This document shows, in pieces, positions 1 through 9,905 of a stretch of DNA of 64,000 nucleotides. Positions within the stretch are counted from its first letter, which is position 1, and each line of letters opens with the position of its first letter. This DNA comes from Cyanobium sp. CZS48M. Lineage in GTDB: Bacteria; Cyanobacteriota; Cyanobacteriia; PCC-6307; Cyanobiaceae. A program made the position numbers and the translations under genes. The DNA lies in NCBI GenBank assembly GCA_030373145.1, contig JAUCZK010000014.1, positions 1-64,000 of the forward strand, in the 5' to 3' direction. The notes beneath the pieces are model-generated. The model ran no database searches. It was given only the letters and a program-made list of their open reading frames with translations, and was not told the origin of the DNA.

Positions 1-38
1 TGACGAGATTGAGACTAGGTTGTTTGGATTAAGCCGTC

Positions 39-377
39 TTGATCAGAGCTTCCTTTAATGGCCGGCCCAATCTCTATCGCGATCAGCCCATCGCCATTAC
101 CCAGGGACAACGGATTCGCCTCTATCTGCTCAACATGGTGGAGTGGGATGGTCCGCTGACCTTTCATCTGCACGCCAACCTCTTCGAGCTGTTCAGAGGG
201 GGCTACTCCACCCGTGCCGATGAGATCACCGACGTGATCACGATGGGGATGGCTGAGCGCCACATCCTCGAGTTCAGCTACCGCGATCCGGGCCACTACA
301 TGTTTCATCCCCATCAGGATCAGATCGCCGAGCGGGGCTGCATGGGGCAGTTCCGCGTGGAAGCCAGAGGTCGGTAG
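39..377 (+). pseudogene. C-terminal fragment of a multicopper-oxidase-like cupredoxin protein
   Basis: Translation has HLHANLF ... GHYMFHPHQDQIAERGCMGQF, like the last cupredoxin domain of MCO/SufI-like proteins. In-frame TAA at 30-32 just upstream and only a TTG start; no N-terminal domains. Confidence 0.55.
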
Positions 378-462
378 CTTTGCTCACCCAGGCGGGTCAC
401 TTCTGGTCAGCTGCACCGCTGCCGCGGGGGCACGATGCGCTCCAGTCAACGACGAGAGTCCC

Positions 463-1227
463 GTGATTCCAAGGCGCCGCGCCATTCAGCTGTTTCTGGC
501 CGTGACCTCCACGGCCGCAGTCGCGGTGGCCTGCGGCCAGTCGCCAAGGCCCACCTCTCAGGGGGGCAGCGGAGAGGGCGGAGAGGGAGGCGAAGGGGGT
601 GAGGTGAGCGGTGAGGATCCCATCAGCTATGCCGCCGTGCTCAGTCTGATGAAAGGCCATCTGCTGGTGGCCCGAGAACTGATGGAACTGAAGGATTACC
701 CCGCGGCCGAGAAGCACATCGGCCATCCGGTGGAGGAGCTCTACGGAGATCTCGAGCCGGCGCTGAGCCAGTACGGCGCCCCCGGCTTCAAACAGCAGCT
801 CAACACCCTGCTGGATCTGATTCAGAGCGCGCCCACCTTGCCGCAGACCGAGGCTGCCTTCAGCGCCGCCGAGGAAGGCATCGACAGGGCCCTGGCGGCA
901 CTGCCGCAGGCCAAGCGCAGCGATCTGGCCTTCGTGGTGGCCGTGATCCGTCAATTGCTCGAGAGCGCCAGCAGCGAATACGCGGCCTCGATCACCGAGG
1001 GGTGCTTCGCTGAAACCATCGAATACCAAGACTCCCGCGGCTTTGTGCGCTACGCCGATCAGCTCCGACAAGGCATCGCCCCGGCACTGCAGGCCAGCGA
1101 TCCAGCCCTGAGCCGCCGGCTCAGCGGCGCCATGGCCGCTCTGTTGCCGGTATGGCCCACAACGATGCCCCCGGAGCAACCGATCAAGACCGCCCAGCAG
1201 GTGCAGGCCCTGATCCAGTCGATCTGA
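463..1227 (+). CDS. Putative lipoprotein, conserved hypothetical
   Basis: 254 aa ORF, N-terminus MIPRRRAIQLFLAVTSTAAVAVACGQ resembles a lipobox signal peptide; helical remainder. Confidence 0.65.
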   Translation: MIPRRRAIQLFLAVTSTAAVAVACGQSPRPTSQGGSGEGGEGGEGGEVSGEDPISYAAVLSLMKGHLLVARELMELKDYPAAEKHIGHPVEELYGDLEPALSQYGAPGFKQQLNTLLDLIQSAPTLPQTEAAFSAAEEGIDRALAALPQAKRSDLAFVVAVIRQLLESASSEYAASITEGCFAETIEYQDSRGFVRYADQLRQGIAPALQASDPALSRRLSGAMAALLPVWPTTMPPEQPIKTAQQVQALIQSI

Positions 1228-1392
1228 GCAGGTCCAATCGATCGGAGCAGGCCCTTTCCAGCCGTACCAATGAAACCCATGCAACAGAACGATTATCATT
1301 CCCGCTGTTGTCGTGCTGCCAACGTGCCCAGTTCAGTCGCACCCCTCTACTGGCTCCAGTGCTCTGTCCCCGCCGGTCCAGCCGTCGCCGCC

Positions 1393-2937
1393 ATGCTGGG
1401 CCCGCTGCTGCTGCTGCTGAACCCAGTGGCCGGGGCCAGGGCCGCCGACTTCAATCTCGAAGCAATCCAGCGCTACACCGCTAGCTCCAGCCGTCAGGAC
1501 CAGGTCACCAGCATCAGCCAGTTCTCCGACGTGCAGCCCAGCGAGTGGGCTTACCAGGCACTCTCGAACCTGATCGAGCGCTACGGCTGCGTCGCTGGCT
1601 ATCCCGATGGCACCTTCCGTGGCAGGACACCCCTGAGCCGCTGGGAAGCCGCTGCCCTGCTCAACGCCTGCCTTGATCGGATCAGCGAAGCAACCGACGA
1701 GCTGCGCCGCCTGCTCAAGGAGTTCGAGAAGGAACTGGCGATCCTGCGTGGTCGGCTCGACAACCTCGAAGCCAAGGTCGGTGAACTGGAAGCGCACCAG
1801 TTCTCCACCACCACCAAGCTCAGCGGCCTGGCCACCTTCGTGGTGGGAGCCAATGCCTTCAACGGCACTGCACGGAATCAGCTCAACAGCGCGCAGGCCG
1901 AGGTGGGAGCCACCACCTTCTCCTACGACCTGCAACTCAGCCTCGACACCAGCTTCACGGGCAAGGATCTGCTGCGCACGATCCTGCGGGCTGGCAACTT
2001 CGGCGATTCGGCCTTTGGCGGCGCCGGTCCCACCGGCGGCCTCTCCGCCCTGGAAGTGGCCTTCCAGGAAGCGTCCGGTGCCGATTCACTCGGCATCGAC
2101 AAGCTCTATTACCAAACCCCGATCGGCGGCGGTTTCACAGCCACCGTCGGCGGACGCGTGGGCCAGGAAGACATGCTCGCGCTCTGGCCCAGCGTCTATC
2201 CCACCGACACCATTCTGAACGTGCTCACCCTCAACGGAGCACCCGCGGCCTACAACAAGAACCTTGGCCCCGGTGCCGGTCTGTGGTGGCAGAGCGGTGG
2301 CTTCAGTGTCAGTGGCAACTACGTGGCGGCCAACGGCAGCCTGGGTAATCCCAACGAAGGGGGCCTTGGCACCGCCGCCTCTGCAGGCACCGGCACGGTT
2401 CAGATCGGCTACGCCGGCGAGCAATGGGCCCTGGCCGCGATCTATTCCTCCATCCAGTCTGGAGTGGAGGTGCCCGGCGCCACAGCGTTCACGGCCTCGG
2501 CCTTCGGCAGCCCCGGCAGCCACACCCATGCCTTCGGCCTCAGTGGCTACTGGCAGCCAGCCGCCTCAGGCTGGTGGCCCTCGATCAGCGCTGGCTGGGG
2601 GATCAACAGCACCTCCAGCGATGGCCAGGCTGTGGACGGTGAACTGACCACCAGTCAGTCGTGGATGGTGGGTCTGCAGTGGAGCGATGTGCTGCTCAAG
2701 GGCAACGCCGCCGGCATGGCGGTCGGGCAGCCTGTGTTTGCAACGGCCCTGCAGGGTGGAGCAACGGCTCAGGATCAGAATGTCGTCTGGGAATGGTGGT
2801 ACAGATTCCAGGTCAGCGACTCGATTTCGATCACTCCGGCCCTGTTTTATCTCAGCCGGCCCCTCGGCCAAGGCACCCCATCAGGGGAGAGCTTCAGCCA
2901 GCTGGGAGGCCTGGTGAAGACCAGCTTCCAGTTCTGA
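1393..2937 (+). CDS. SLH-domain outer-membrane porin (cyanobacterial OprB/iron uptake porin family)
   Basis: SLH motif (FSDVQPSEWAYQALSNLIERYGCVAGYPDGTFRGRTPLSRWEAAALLNACLD), coiled coil, beta-rich C-terminus ending in F. ATG at 1393 gives a good signal peptide; the ORF is open from 1270. Confidence 0.88.
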   Translation: MLGPLLLLLNPVAGARAADFNLEAIQRYTASSSRQDQVTSISQFSDVQPSEWAYQALSNLIERYGCVAGYPDGTFRGRTPLSRWEAAALLNACLDRISEATDELRRLLKEFEKELAILRGRLDNLEAKVGELEAHQFSTTTKLSGLATFVVGANAFNGTARNQLNSAQAEVGATTFSYDLQLSLDTSFTGKDLLRTILRAGNFGDSAFGGAGPTGGLSALEVAFQEASGADSLGIDKLYYQTPIGGGFTATVGGRVGQEDMLALWPSVYPTDTILNVLTLNGAPAAYNKNLGPGAGLWWQSGGFSVSGNYVAANGSLGNPNEGGLGTAASAGTGTVQIGYAGEQWALAAIYSSIQSGVEVPGATAFTASAFGSPGSHTHAFGLSGYWQPAASGWWPSISAGWGINSTSSDGQAVDGELTTSQSWMVGLQWSDVLLKGNAAGMAVGQPVFATALQGGATAQDQNVVWEWWYRFQVSDSISITPALFYLSRPLGQGTPSGESFSQLGGLVKTSFQF

Positions 2938-3004
2938 GCCAGGCGTCAGACTGCTGCCACACCCTCTGAGCCGCGGCGCTCCCCTGCGGCACCATTCCTT
3001 CTCC

Positions 3005-4177
3005 ATGACCACCACCGCCACCCCTGCCAGCTCGAGTCAGCCCTCCGCAGCCCCCCTGGTCGCCGGAATTGATCCGGCGGCCCCCTCCCTGCCGGTGACG
3101 ATCCTCACGGGCTTCCTCGGTGCCGGCAAAACCACTCTGCTCAACCACATCCTCAGCAACCAGAGCGGACTGAAGACCGCTGTGCTGGTCAATGAGTTCG
3201 GTGAAATCGGCATCGACAATGACCTGATCATCGCCACCGGCGAAGACATGGTGGAGCTCAGCAATGGCTGCATCTGCTGCTCGATCAACGGCGAGCTGCT
3301 GGAGGCGGTGGAGCGGATCCTCGAGCGCCCCGAACCCGTGGATTATCTGGTGGTGGAAACCACGGGCCTGGCTGATCCCCTGCCGGTGGCGATGACCTTC
3401 CTGGGCAGTGAGCTGCGCGACAGCACCCGCCTGGATTCGATCATCACCCTGATTGATGCCGAAAACTTCGAAGCCAGCAGCTTCGAGAGCGAGGTGGGCC
3501 GGGCGCAGGTGATCTACGGCGACATCCTGATGCTCAACAAGTGTGATCTGGTGCCGGAGCCCCAGCTGCTGCAACTGGAGAGCCTGCTGCGCAACCTCAA
3601 GCCCGACGCCCGCATCCTGCGCTCGGTCAAAGGAGATGTGGCCCTGCCGCTGCTGCTGAGCGTGGGTCTGTTCGAATCCGATCGGGTGGTGGCCACAGGC
3701 GACGCCACCCCTGAGCTCGACCACGGCGACTGTGACCACGACCATGGCCACTGCACCCACGACGACGGGCACGATCACGAGCACAGCCACGGGCACGACC
3801 ACAGCCACTCCCACGATCACGATCACGATCACTCCTCAGGTTCCGCCGAGCATCCGGCCGACCACCTTGCCATTGAGGGCTTCACCTCCCTCTCCTTCGC
3901 CAGCGAAGGGCCCTTCGCCCTGCGCAAGTTCCAGAACTTCCTCGACAATCAGCTGCCCACCGAGGTGTTCCGGGCCAAGGGCATCCTCTGGTTCAACGAG
4001 AGCGAACGCCGTCATGTCTTTCACCTGGCCGGCAAGCGCTTCTCCATCGACGACAGCGACTGGACTGGCGAGCGCAAGAACCAGCTGGTGCTGATCGGCA
4101 AGGATCTCGACCACCAGCGCCTGCGCCGCCAGCTTCAGGCCTGTGTGGCCAAGGACGCGGGCAAGGGATTCGCCTGA
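3005..4177 (+). CDS. CobW/COG0523-family GTPase with His-rich metal-binding segment
   Basis: Walker A GFLGAGKTTLLNH, CxCC motif (GCICCSING), NKCD, long H/D-rich stretch, CobW C-terminal domain. Confidence 0.93.
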   Translation: MTTTATPASSSQPSAAPLVAGIDPAAPSLPVTILTGFLGAGKTTLLNHILSNQSGLKTAVLVNEFGEIGIDNDLIIATGEDMVELSNGCICCSINGELLEAVERILERPEPVDYLVVETTGLADPLPVAMTFLGSELRDSTRLDSIITLIDAENFEASSFESEVGRAQVIYGDILMLNKCDLVPEPQLLQLESLLRNLKPDARILRSVKGDVALPLLLSVGLFESDRVVATGDATPELDHGDCDHDHGHCTHDDGHDHEHSHGHDHSHSHDHDHDHSSGSAEHPADHLAIEGFTSLSFASEGPFALRKFQNFLDNQLPTEVFRAKGILWFNESERRHVFHLAGKRFSIDDSDWTGERKNQLVLIGKDLDHQRLRRQLQACVAKDAGKGFA

Positions 4178-4252
4178 GGCGGCCCGACCGCAGCATCGGG
4201 CACATCAAGGCCATGGAATCTGGCTAGGTTGTGCCATCTACGAGCCCGACCG

Positions 4253-4402
4253 ATGGCTGAACTGCTGCTTGTCTCCAGCGTTCTTGCGCTCTTCGGTCTG
4301 GCGTTCTGGCTCACCACCGACTCCGATGACGACAGCGGTGGCGGCGGCATGATGCAACCGGTTCTGGTGCCGGTGCGCATCAGCCGATCGAGCCGGCGCT
4401 GA
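4253..4402 (+). CDS. Small single-pass membrane protein (49 aa)
   Basis: ATG-TGA reading MAELLLVSSVLALFGLAFWLTTDSDDDSGGGGMMQPVLVPVRISRSSRR; hydrophobic N-terminus then acidic/Gly-rich and basic tail. Below the ORF-track cutoff; immediately followed by a hairpin. Confidence 0.55.
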   Translation: MAELLLVSSVLALFGLAFWLTTDSDDDSGGGGMMQPVLVPVRISRSSRR

Positions 4403-4433
4403 GAGCCGAAACGCCGCGTTGGCGCGGCGCTCT
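4402..4433 (+). terminator. GC-rich hairpin, probable terminator
   Basis: CGCCGCG-TTGG-CGCGGCG perfect 7-bp stem (4412-4429), flanked by AGAG/CTCT; directly at the stop of the 49-aa ORF. Confidence 0.55.
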
Positions 4434-4462
4434 TCAGCCCCAACCAATCCCAGAGCTCCACG

Positions 4463-4488
4463 CCACCGATGCCTTTGGCCATCGGTGG
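4463..4488 (+). terminator. Second hairpin, terminator-like
   Basis: CCACCGATG-cctttggc-CATCGGTGG perfect 9-bp stem followed by TTTAGGTCT. Confidence 0.5.
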
Positions 4489-4709
4489 TTTAGGTCTGTC
4501 TGAGCCCAGACGGCCAAGCAGCCCGAGCTCGACTGATTAACGCGGCTGATCCGGGGAATTGTCGATGCTGTCTGAAGCGGGGTCCCAAAGGGATTCGCAC
4601 GGCTCTACGTTTGCCCCACACCAGAAGGAAGCCTTCCAGGCCGGTTCGTTGCCAACCCGCCCTTTGTTCAGATTTCGGATGATTTCCCCTGCTGTGTTGA
4701 TGTCCAGAG

Positions 4710-5387
4710 ATGCCTCCACCCATGCCTGGACCCTGTCCATCGCTGCAACTCAAGCCCAACTCGGTGCTACCGGCTGGGATGGCCTGGTGCATCAGTGATG
4801 GCTATGTCCGCCAGGTCACCTGGAATGAAGACACCGAACTGATCACGCTGATGCTCTGGGGGCCCGGAGATCTCATCCTCGGTAGCCAGGCCACGTTCGA
4901 ATGCCGCAATGAAACCACCACAATCTCCCATGTCTCCCTTGAGGGCCATACGCCAACGGACTTGGAACGGCATGAAGCGCTCAAGCGCCAGATCAGCCGC
5001 TCGATGGAGATCATGCGCATCAGCCGGATTCGCAAGGCCGATGACCGCCTGCTGACCATGTTGCGCTGGCTGGCCGCCCAGTTCGGGCGGGTCAACAGTC
5101 TCGGCCACAGTCTCTCGCTGGAGGACATGAACCTGACCCATCAGGTGATTGCTGAGCTCACCGGCCTCACCCGTGTGACTGTGACCAAAAGTCTGAATAA
5201 GTTCAAGTCCCTCGCTCAGGCCATCCCGATGGCCCACGGAGATCTGCTGCTCCCCCACCGGGCGGACACCGATGGCTTCAGGCCATGCCGATCTGTGACC
5301 GAGAATTCACGGCATCGGCAAGGGCTTCCGCCCGGCTCATCTCCACATGATCGTGGGGCAGCAGGCTATACACCTTCAAACTCCTGA
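4710..5387 (+). CDS. CRP/FNR-family transcriptional regulator
   Basis: cNMP-binding-like N-terminal domain and C-terminal Crp HTH (LSLEDMNLTHQVIAELTGLTRVTVTKSLNKFKSLAQAI). Confidence 0.8.
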   Translation: MPPPMPGPCPSLQLKPNSVLPAGMAWCISDGYVRQVTWNEDTELITLMLWGPGDLILGSQATFECRNETTTISHVSLEGHTPTDLERHEALKRQISRSMEIMRISRIRKADDRLLTMLRWLAAQFGRVNSLGHSLSLEDMNLTHQVIAELTGLTRVTVTKSLNKFKSLAQAIPMAHGDLLLPHRADTDGFRPCRSVTENSRHRQGLPPGSSPHDRGAAGYTPSNS

Positions 5388-6978
5388 GACGCTTGAGGGT
5401 GCTGCCTTCAGCCCCCACCACATAAACATTGCGCTCCTTTTCCAGGGCTTCCTTGACGGCATTCTCCAGGGCCAGCGAGGCTGTCACACCCATGTGTGAG
5501 ACCTCACTGAGATCAAAGACGATCGACTCACACTCCTGAATGGCATTGTGCTCTCGAGAGATAGTCTTGGCCAGACCAAAGATCATCGGACCGATCAACT
5601 GGAACAGCAGCACCCTGCCACCGCCTTGATCCAGCAGAGCCTTCTCGTTCTCCGGCAGATTGAGATCGTCATCGGCGGTGCTGATCGCCTTCACCGACTT
5701 GGTCTCGAGTGTGCTCATCTTCTCGATCGTGAGAATGTTGGCCACAAAGATGCCCACCCCCACCGCCGCGATCAGATCCACCAGCACGGTGAGCAGGATC
5801 ACCCCGTACATGATCACCGCCCCCTTGATCGAGACGTGGTGGGCGCGGCGCAGGAAGCTCCAATCGATGATGTCGATGCCCACCTTGAGGGCAATGCCGG
5901 CCAGCACCGCCATCGGGATCGAGGCCGCCAGGCCCGAGGCCCCCAGAATCACCACCATCAGTACCAGGGCGCGGGTGATGCCGGAGAGGGCGGAGCGTGC
6001 TCCCGCCTGAATGTTCACCACCGTGCCCATGGTGGCGCCGGCACCGGCGATGCCACCGAACAGACCAGAGACGATATTGCCCAGACCCTGGCCGATCAGT
6101 TCCTTGTCGGAGTTGTGTTCGGTGCGGGTGATGCTGTCGGCCACCACAGCGGTGAGCAGGGCATCAATGCAACCCAGAAGACCCAGCACCAGGGCATCGA
6201 CCACCATCAGCTGGAACAGACCCGGCTCGAAGTGGGGCACCACCAGCTGGGGGAATCCGCTGGGGATTTCGCCGATGCGGCGGATGCCCTCCACCTCAGC
6301 GCCCTCGCCGCCATTGAGCAGGGTGAGCGAGAGCACGGTGCCGATCACCAGCGCCACCAACTGGGGAGGCGCAAAACGCTTCACCTGGGAGGGCGTGAAC
6401 CAGATGATCGCCACAGTCACCACCGCCAGGATCACCTCCGGCAGCCGAGCGGCGGCGATCAGCTGGGGCAGGGCCGTGAGCGTGCCCATCACTCCGCCCT
6501 TGGGAATGGCCTGTCCCAGGAAGGGCCCGAACTGAAGAATGATCAGGATGAAACCGATGCCGGACATGAAGCCCGAGATCACCGTGTAGGGCATCATCGT
6601 GATGTAGCGGCCCAGCTTCAGATAGCCGAAGACGATCTGAAAGACCCCCGCCATCATCACCACGGTGAAGGCCATGGCCATGCCCTGTTCAGGACTGGCG
6701 GCCTTCGCCGTCAGGCTGGCGATCACCGCTGTCATCACCACCGTCATCGGACCGGTGGGCTCCGAGATCAGGGTGGGAGTGCCGCCGAAGAGAGCGGCGA
6801 ACAGACCCACCAGCACCGCACCCCAGAGGCCCGAAACCGCCCCGGCACCGGAGGCCACGCCAAAGGCAAGGGCCATGGGCAGGGCCACCACCGCCGCCGT
6901 GAGACCGCCGAAGACATCACCTTTGATGTGTTGTGAACTGATCTGGTTCAACCAGCTCATGGGGCGGGCAACAGCCAC
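5278..6978 (-). CDS. bicA: SulP-family sodium-dependent bicarbonate transporter, BicA type
   Basis: FGGLTAAVVALPMALAFGVASGAGAVSGLWGAVLVGLFAALFGGTPTLISEPTGPMTVV and C-terminal STAS domain; very close to the BicA sequence as recalled from Synechococcus PCC 7002. Confidence 0.92.
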   Translation of the reverse strand: MAVARPMSWLNQISSQHIKGDVFGGLTAAVVALPMALAFGVASGAGAVSGLWGAVLVGLFAALFGGTPTLISEPTGPMTVVMTAVIASLTAKAASPEQGMAMAFTVVMMAGVFQIVFGYLKLGRYITMMPYTVISGFMSGIGFILIILQFGPFLGQAIPKGGVMGTLTALPQLIAAARLPEVILAVVTVAIIWFTPSQVKRFAPPQLVALVIGTVLSLTLLNGGEGAEVEGIRRIGEIPSGFPQLVVPHFEPGLFQLMVVDALVLGLLGCIDALLTAVVADSITRTEHNSDKELIGQGLGNIVSGLFGGIAGAGATMGTVVNIQAGARSALSGITRALVLMVVILGASGLAASIPMAVLAGIALKVGIDIIDWSFLRRAHHVSIKGAVIMYGVILLTVLVDLIAAVGVGIFVANILTIEKMSTLETKSVKAISTADDDLNLPENEKALLDQGGGRVLLFQLIGPMIFGLAKTISREHNAIQECESIVFDLSEVSHMGVTASLALENAVKEALEKERNVYVVGAEGSTLKRLRSLKVYSLLPHDHVEMSRAEALADAVNSRSQIGMA

Positions 6979-7201
6979 ACGGTCCCTGCAATTGATGGGG
7001 AGAACCTAAGAGGGAGGCGCGTCTCGGGTCTGGACCTGGCAGCTGATGGGCCCAGGTTGTGACAATCAATCCAGCCCGTGGCAAGGCTGACCGCCAGGGA
7101 CCTTGGTCTGATGCGGTGGAGGTGGTTGGCCCCTGGAGTCAGGGCCTGATTCGGCACGGTTGCAATCACAAGGCAGAATCTGTGTCCCTGGAGAGCCCAC
7201 C

Positions 7202-8284
7202 GTGCTGAGTGTGATTGAGGTGGTGGTGGGCATCCTGCTGCTCTTCGGAGGAGGCGAACTGTTCGTCCAGGGATCGGTGGCTCTGGCCCTGCTGCTGGGT
7301 GTTCCCCAGCTGGTGATCGGTCTCACCGTGGTGGCCCTGGGCACCAGCGCCCCCGAACTGTTCGTCAGCCTGATCTCCACGCTCAGGGGAGCCGATGACC
7401 TGGCGGTGGGCAACGTGGTGGGCAGCAACATCTTCAATGTGCTGGTGGTGCTGGGCATCAGCGCCGTGATCCTGCCGCTGAGGGTGCACAGCCGCCTGAT
7501 CCGCCGCGATGTGCCGGTGCTGCTGGCCGTGTCGATGGCCGTCTGGGGCATGGCCTCCGCAGGCCGGGTGACCTGGCAGGCCGGCCTGGCCCTGCTCACC
7601 GCCGTGGTGATCAACACCGTCTGGGAAACCCGCACGGCCCGCGAGGAAGGTGAATCCGGTGGCGATGAGATCGATCCATCCGACGCGGAAGGGGGCTACG
7701 GACCGGCCCTGATCCGGTTGGCGGCCGGCCTTGCCCTGCTGGTCTGGGGCTCGCAGATCCTGGTGAAGGGGGCCACCGCCATCGCCCTGAGCCTAGGGGT
7801 GAGTGAAACCCTGATCGGCCTCACGATCGTGGCGGCCGGCACCTCGATGCCTGAACTGGTCACATCGATCATGGCGGCCCTGAAGGGCAAGGCTGATCTC
7901 GCCATCGGCAACGTGGTGGGCAGCAACCTGCTCAACCAGTTGGTGATCCTTGGTGGCTGTGCCTTCATCTCAGGATCACGCGGCCTGAATGTCGACCCGG
8001 CCATGATCCAACGCGATCTGCCGATCATGGTGGCCACCACCCTGGCCCTGCTTCCCATCTTTTGGACGGGCGGGGTGATTTCCCGGAGAGAGGGGGTACT
8101 GCTTGTGGGCCTCTACGGGCTCTACCTGGTGGAGCAGATTCTTCCCCTCACCATTCCGGCCCTGGCCTCACCCCTGCGTTCCTTCACCCTGGTGGTGGTG
8201 CTTCCGGTGCTGGTGCTGCTGCTGGCGGTTCAGGTCTGGCGGCACTGGCGAGAGACCGCCGTTCAGATCAGAGCGGGAAATTGA
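7202..8284 (+). CDS. Ca2+/cation antiporter (CaCA family, YrbG-like)
   Basis: Two internally repeated alpha motifs: GLTVVALGTSAPELFVSLIS...GNVVGSNIFN and GLTIVAAGTSMPELVTSIMAAL...GNVVGSNLLN. Confidence 0.88.
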   Translation: MLSVIEVVVGILLLFGGGELFVQGSVALALLLGVPQLVIGLTVVALGTSAPELFVSLISTLRGADDLAVGNVVGSNIFNVLVVLGISAVILPLRVHSRLIRRDVPVLLAVSMAVWGMASAGRVTWQAGLALLTAVVINTVWETRTAREEGESGGDEIDPSDAEGGYGPALIRLAAGLALLVWGSQILVKGATAIALSLGVSETLIGLTIVAAGTSMPELVTSIMAALKGKADLAIGNVVGSNLLNQLVILGGCAFISGSRGLNVDPAMIQRDLPIMVATTLALLPIFWTGGVISRREGVLLVGLYGLYLVEQILPLTIPALASPLRSFTLVVVLPVLVLLLAVQVWRHWRETAVQIRAGN

Positions 8285-8332
8285 TCTCCTCCGCCCGAGG
8301 GTGCGAGGGTGCCCGCAGTTCCTGTGTCGTTG

Positions 8333-9319
8333 ATGGCGTCGATTTTTGCTGACAGCAGCCTGAGCATCGGCCGCACCCCCCTGGTGAAGCTGAACCGGGT
8401 GGTCGGTGACAGCCGCGCCACCGTTCTGGCCAAGATCGAAGGTCGCAACCCCGCCTATTCAGTCAAGTGCCGCATCGGCGCCGCCATGATCTGGCAGGCG
8501 GAAAAGGATGGATTGCTCGGTCCTGGCAAGGAGCTGATCGAGCCCACCAGCGGTAACACAGGCATCGCCCTGGCCTTCGTGGCCGCCTCCCGGGGGATCC
8601 CCCTCACCCTGACGATGCCGGAGTCGATGAGCCTGGAGCGGCGCAAGCTGCTCACTGCCTACGGCGCCAGGCTCGTACTCACCGAGGGCAAACTCGGCAT
8701 GACCGGTGCCGTGGGCCGGGCCCATGAGATCGCCGCCTCCGATCCCGAGCGTTACGTGCTGCTGCAGCAGTTCGCCAACCCGGCCAACCCCCAGATCCAC
8801 CACGACACCACCGGCCCGGAAATCTGGGACGACACCGATGGCCAGGTGGATGTGCTGGTGGCGGGGGTGGGCACTGGCGGCACCATCAGCGGGGTCAGCC
8901 GTTACTTCAAGAGCACCCGGGGCCAGGCACTGGTCTCGGTGGCGGTGGAGCCTCTGAACAGCCCGGTGATCGCCCAGGCCAGGGCTGGTGAGCCGCCCCA
9001 GCCGGGGCCCCACAAGATCCAGGGGATCGGTGCCGGCTTCGTGCCAGAGAACCTCGATCTCACCCTCGTCGATCGGGTGGAGGCCGTGAGCGACCAGGAG
9101 GCCGTGGCCATGGCCAGGCGACTGATGCGTGAGGAGGGAATCCTGGCGGGCATCTCCTGCGGGGCAGCCACCGTGGCTGCCCTGCGGCTGGCGGCCGAGG
9201 AGGCCTTCGCTGGCAAGACGATCGTGGTGGTCCTGCCCGACTCCGGGGAGCGTTACCTCAGCTCGGTGCTGTTCGAGGGGGTTTTTGATGCCGCCGGTCT
9301 GGCCCCGGTTGAGGGCTAA
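8333..9319 (+). CDS. cysK: Cysteine synthase A
   Basis: PLP-site context ([15 protein letters not shown]), [34 protein letters not shown]. Confidence 0.93.
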   Translation: MASIFADSSLSIGRTPLVKLNRVVGDSRATVLAKIEGRNPAYSVKCRIGAAMIWQAEKDGLLGPGKELIEPTSGNTGIALAFVAASRGIPLTLTMPESMSLERRKLLTAYGARLVLTEGKLGMTGAVGRAHEIAASDPERYVLLQQFANPANPQIHHDTTGPEIWDDTDGQVDVLVAGVGTGGTISGVSRYFKSTRGQALVSVAVEPLNSPVIAQARAGEPPQPGPHKIQGIGAGFVPENLDLTLVDRVEAVSDQEAVAMARRLMREEGILAGISCGAATVAALRLAAEEAFAGKTIVVVLPDSGERYLSSVLFEGVFDAAGLAPVEG

Positions 9320-9747
9320 TCGCGCCACCAGCGCCAGGCCTCCCAGTTGATCAGCAGCCCGATCAGCACCAGTACCAGCATCAGGGCCACCTGATCCGCG
9401 CGCGAATCGGGCACCAGGATGTCGGCCGCCAGGTGCGGCACATTCGTGACCGTGTACACCACGCTCAGCCAGAAATGCAGCCGCCGCCAGCCCTGCCAGC
9501 GTTGGGGACGCTGGGGGTCACTGGCGCTGTAGGCCAGCAACACCAGGGCCGCCACCGGCACCAGAAAGTAGATCATCATGCCGCTGAACAGCAGCGGCAG
9601 CAGCGGCTGGCTCACATGGCTCTCGATCTCCGGTGAGAGACCGTGAAACAGGGGCATCAGGCCCAGATCCACGTGAAAGAGCATGCACAGCAGCCAGGCC
9701 AGCCACAGGGCCCGCAGGCGCAGGGCGCGATCGATCGGTGCGGTCAT
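9316..9747 (-). CDS. Multi-pass membrane protein, conserved hypothetical
   Basis: [36 protein letters not shown]..., about four hydrophobic segments; stop overlaps the cysK stop. Confidence 0.65.
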   Translation of the reverse strand: MTAPIDRALRLRALWLAWLLCMLFHVDLGLMPLFHGLSPEIESHVSQPLLPLLFSGMMIYFLVPVAALVLLAYSASDPQRPQRWQGWRRLHFWLSVVYTVTNVPHLAADILVPDSRADQVALMLVLVLIGLLINWEAWRWWRD

Positions 9748-9905
9748 GGCAAGCAACGGCTGCGCAGGGCGCCGGACCAGCAGGCCTGGGGCCCAGTGGC
9801 CAGCTCCCAAATCAGTCTGAACCTCGACAGAGCGACACGCCAGAGCTCCTTCCGGCGGCGCGACTCACTGCCCCTAAGGTCGGGTCACTCTCAAGATCCA
9901 CTTCC

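Noticed and set aside
397-1299. Long antisense ORFs (e.g. 300 aa here, 462 aa at 5548-6936, 545 aa at 23439-25076, 401-435 aa over chlB/chlN)
   Set aside because: They mirror confident genes on the other strand, are His/Gln/Gly-rich as expected from GC-rich codon shadows, and show no recognizable domains.
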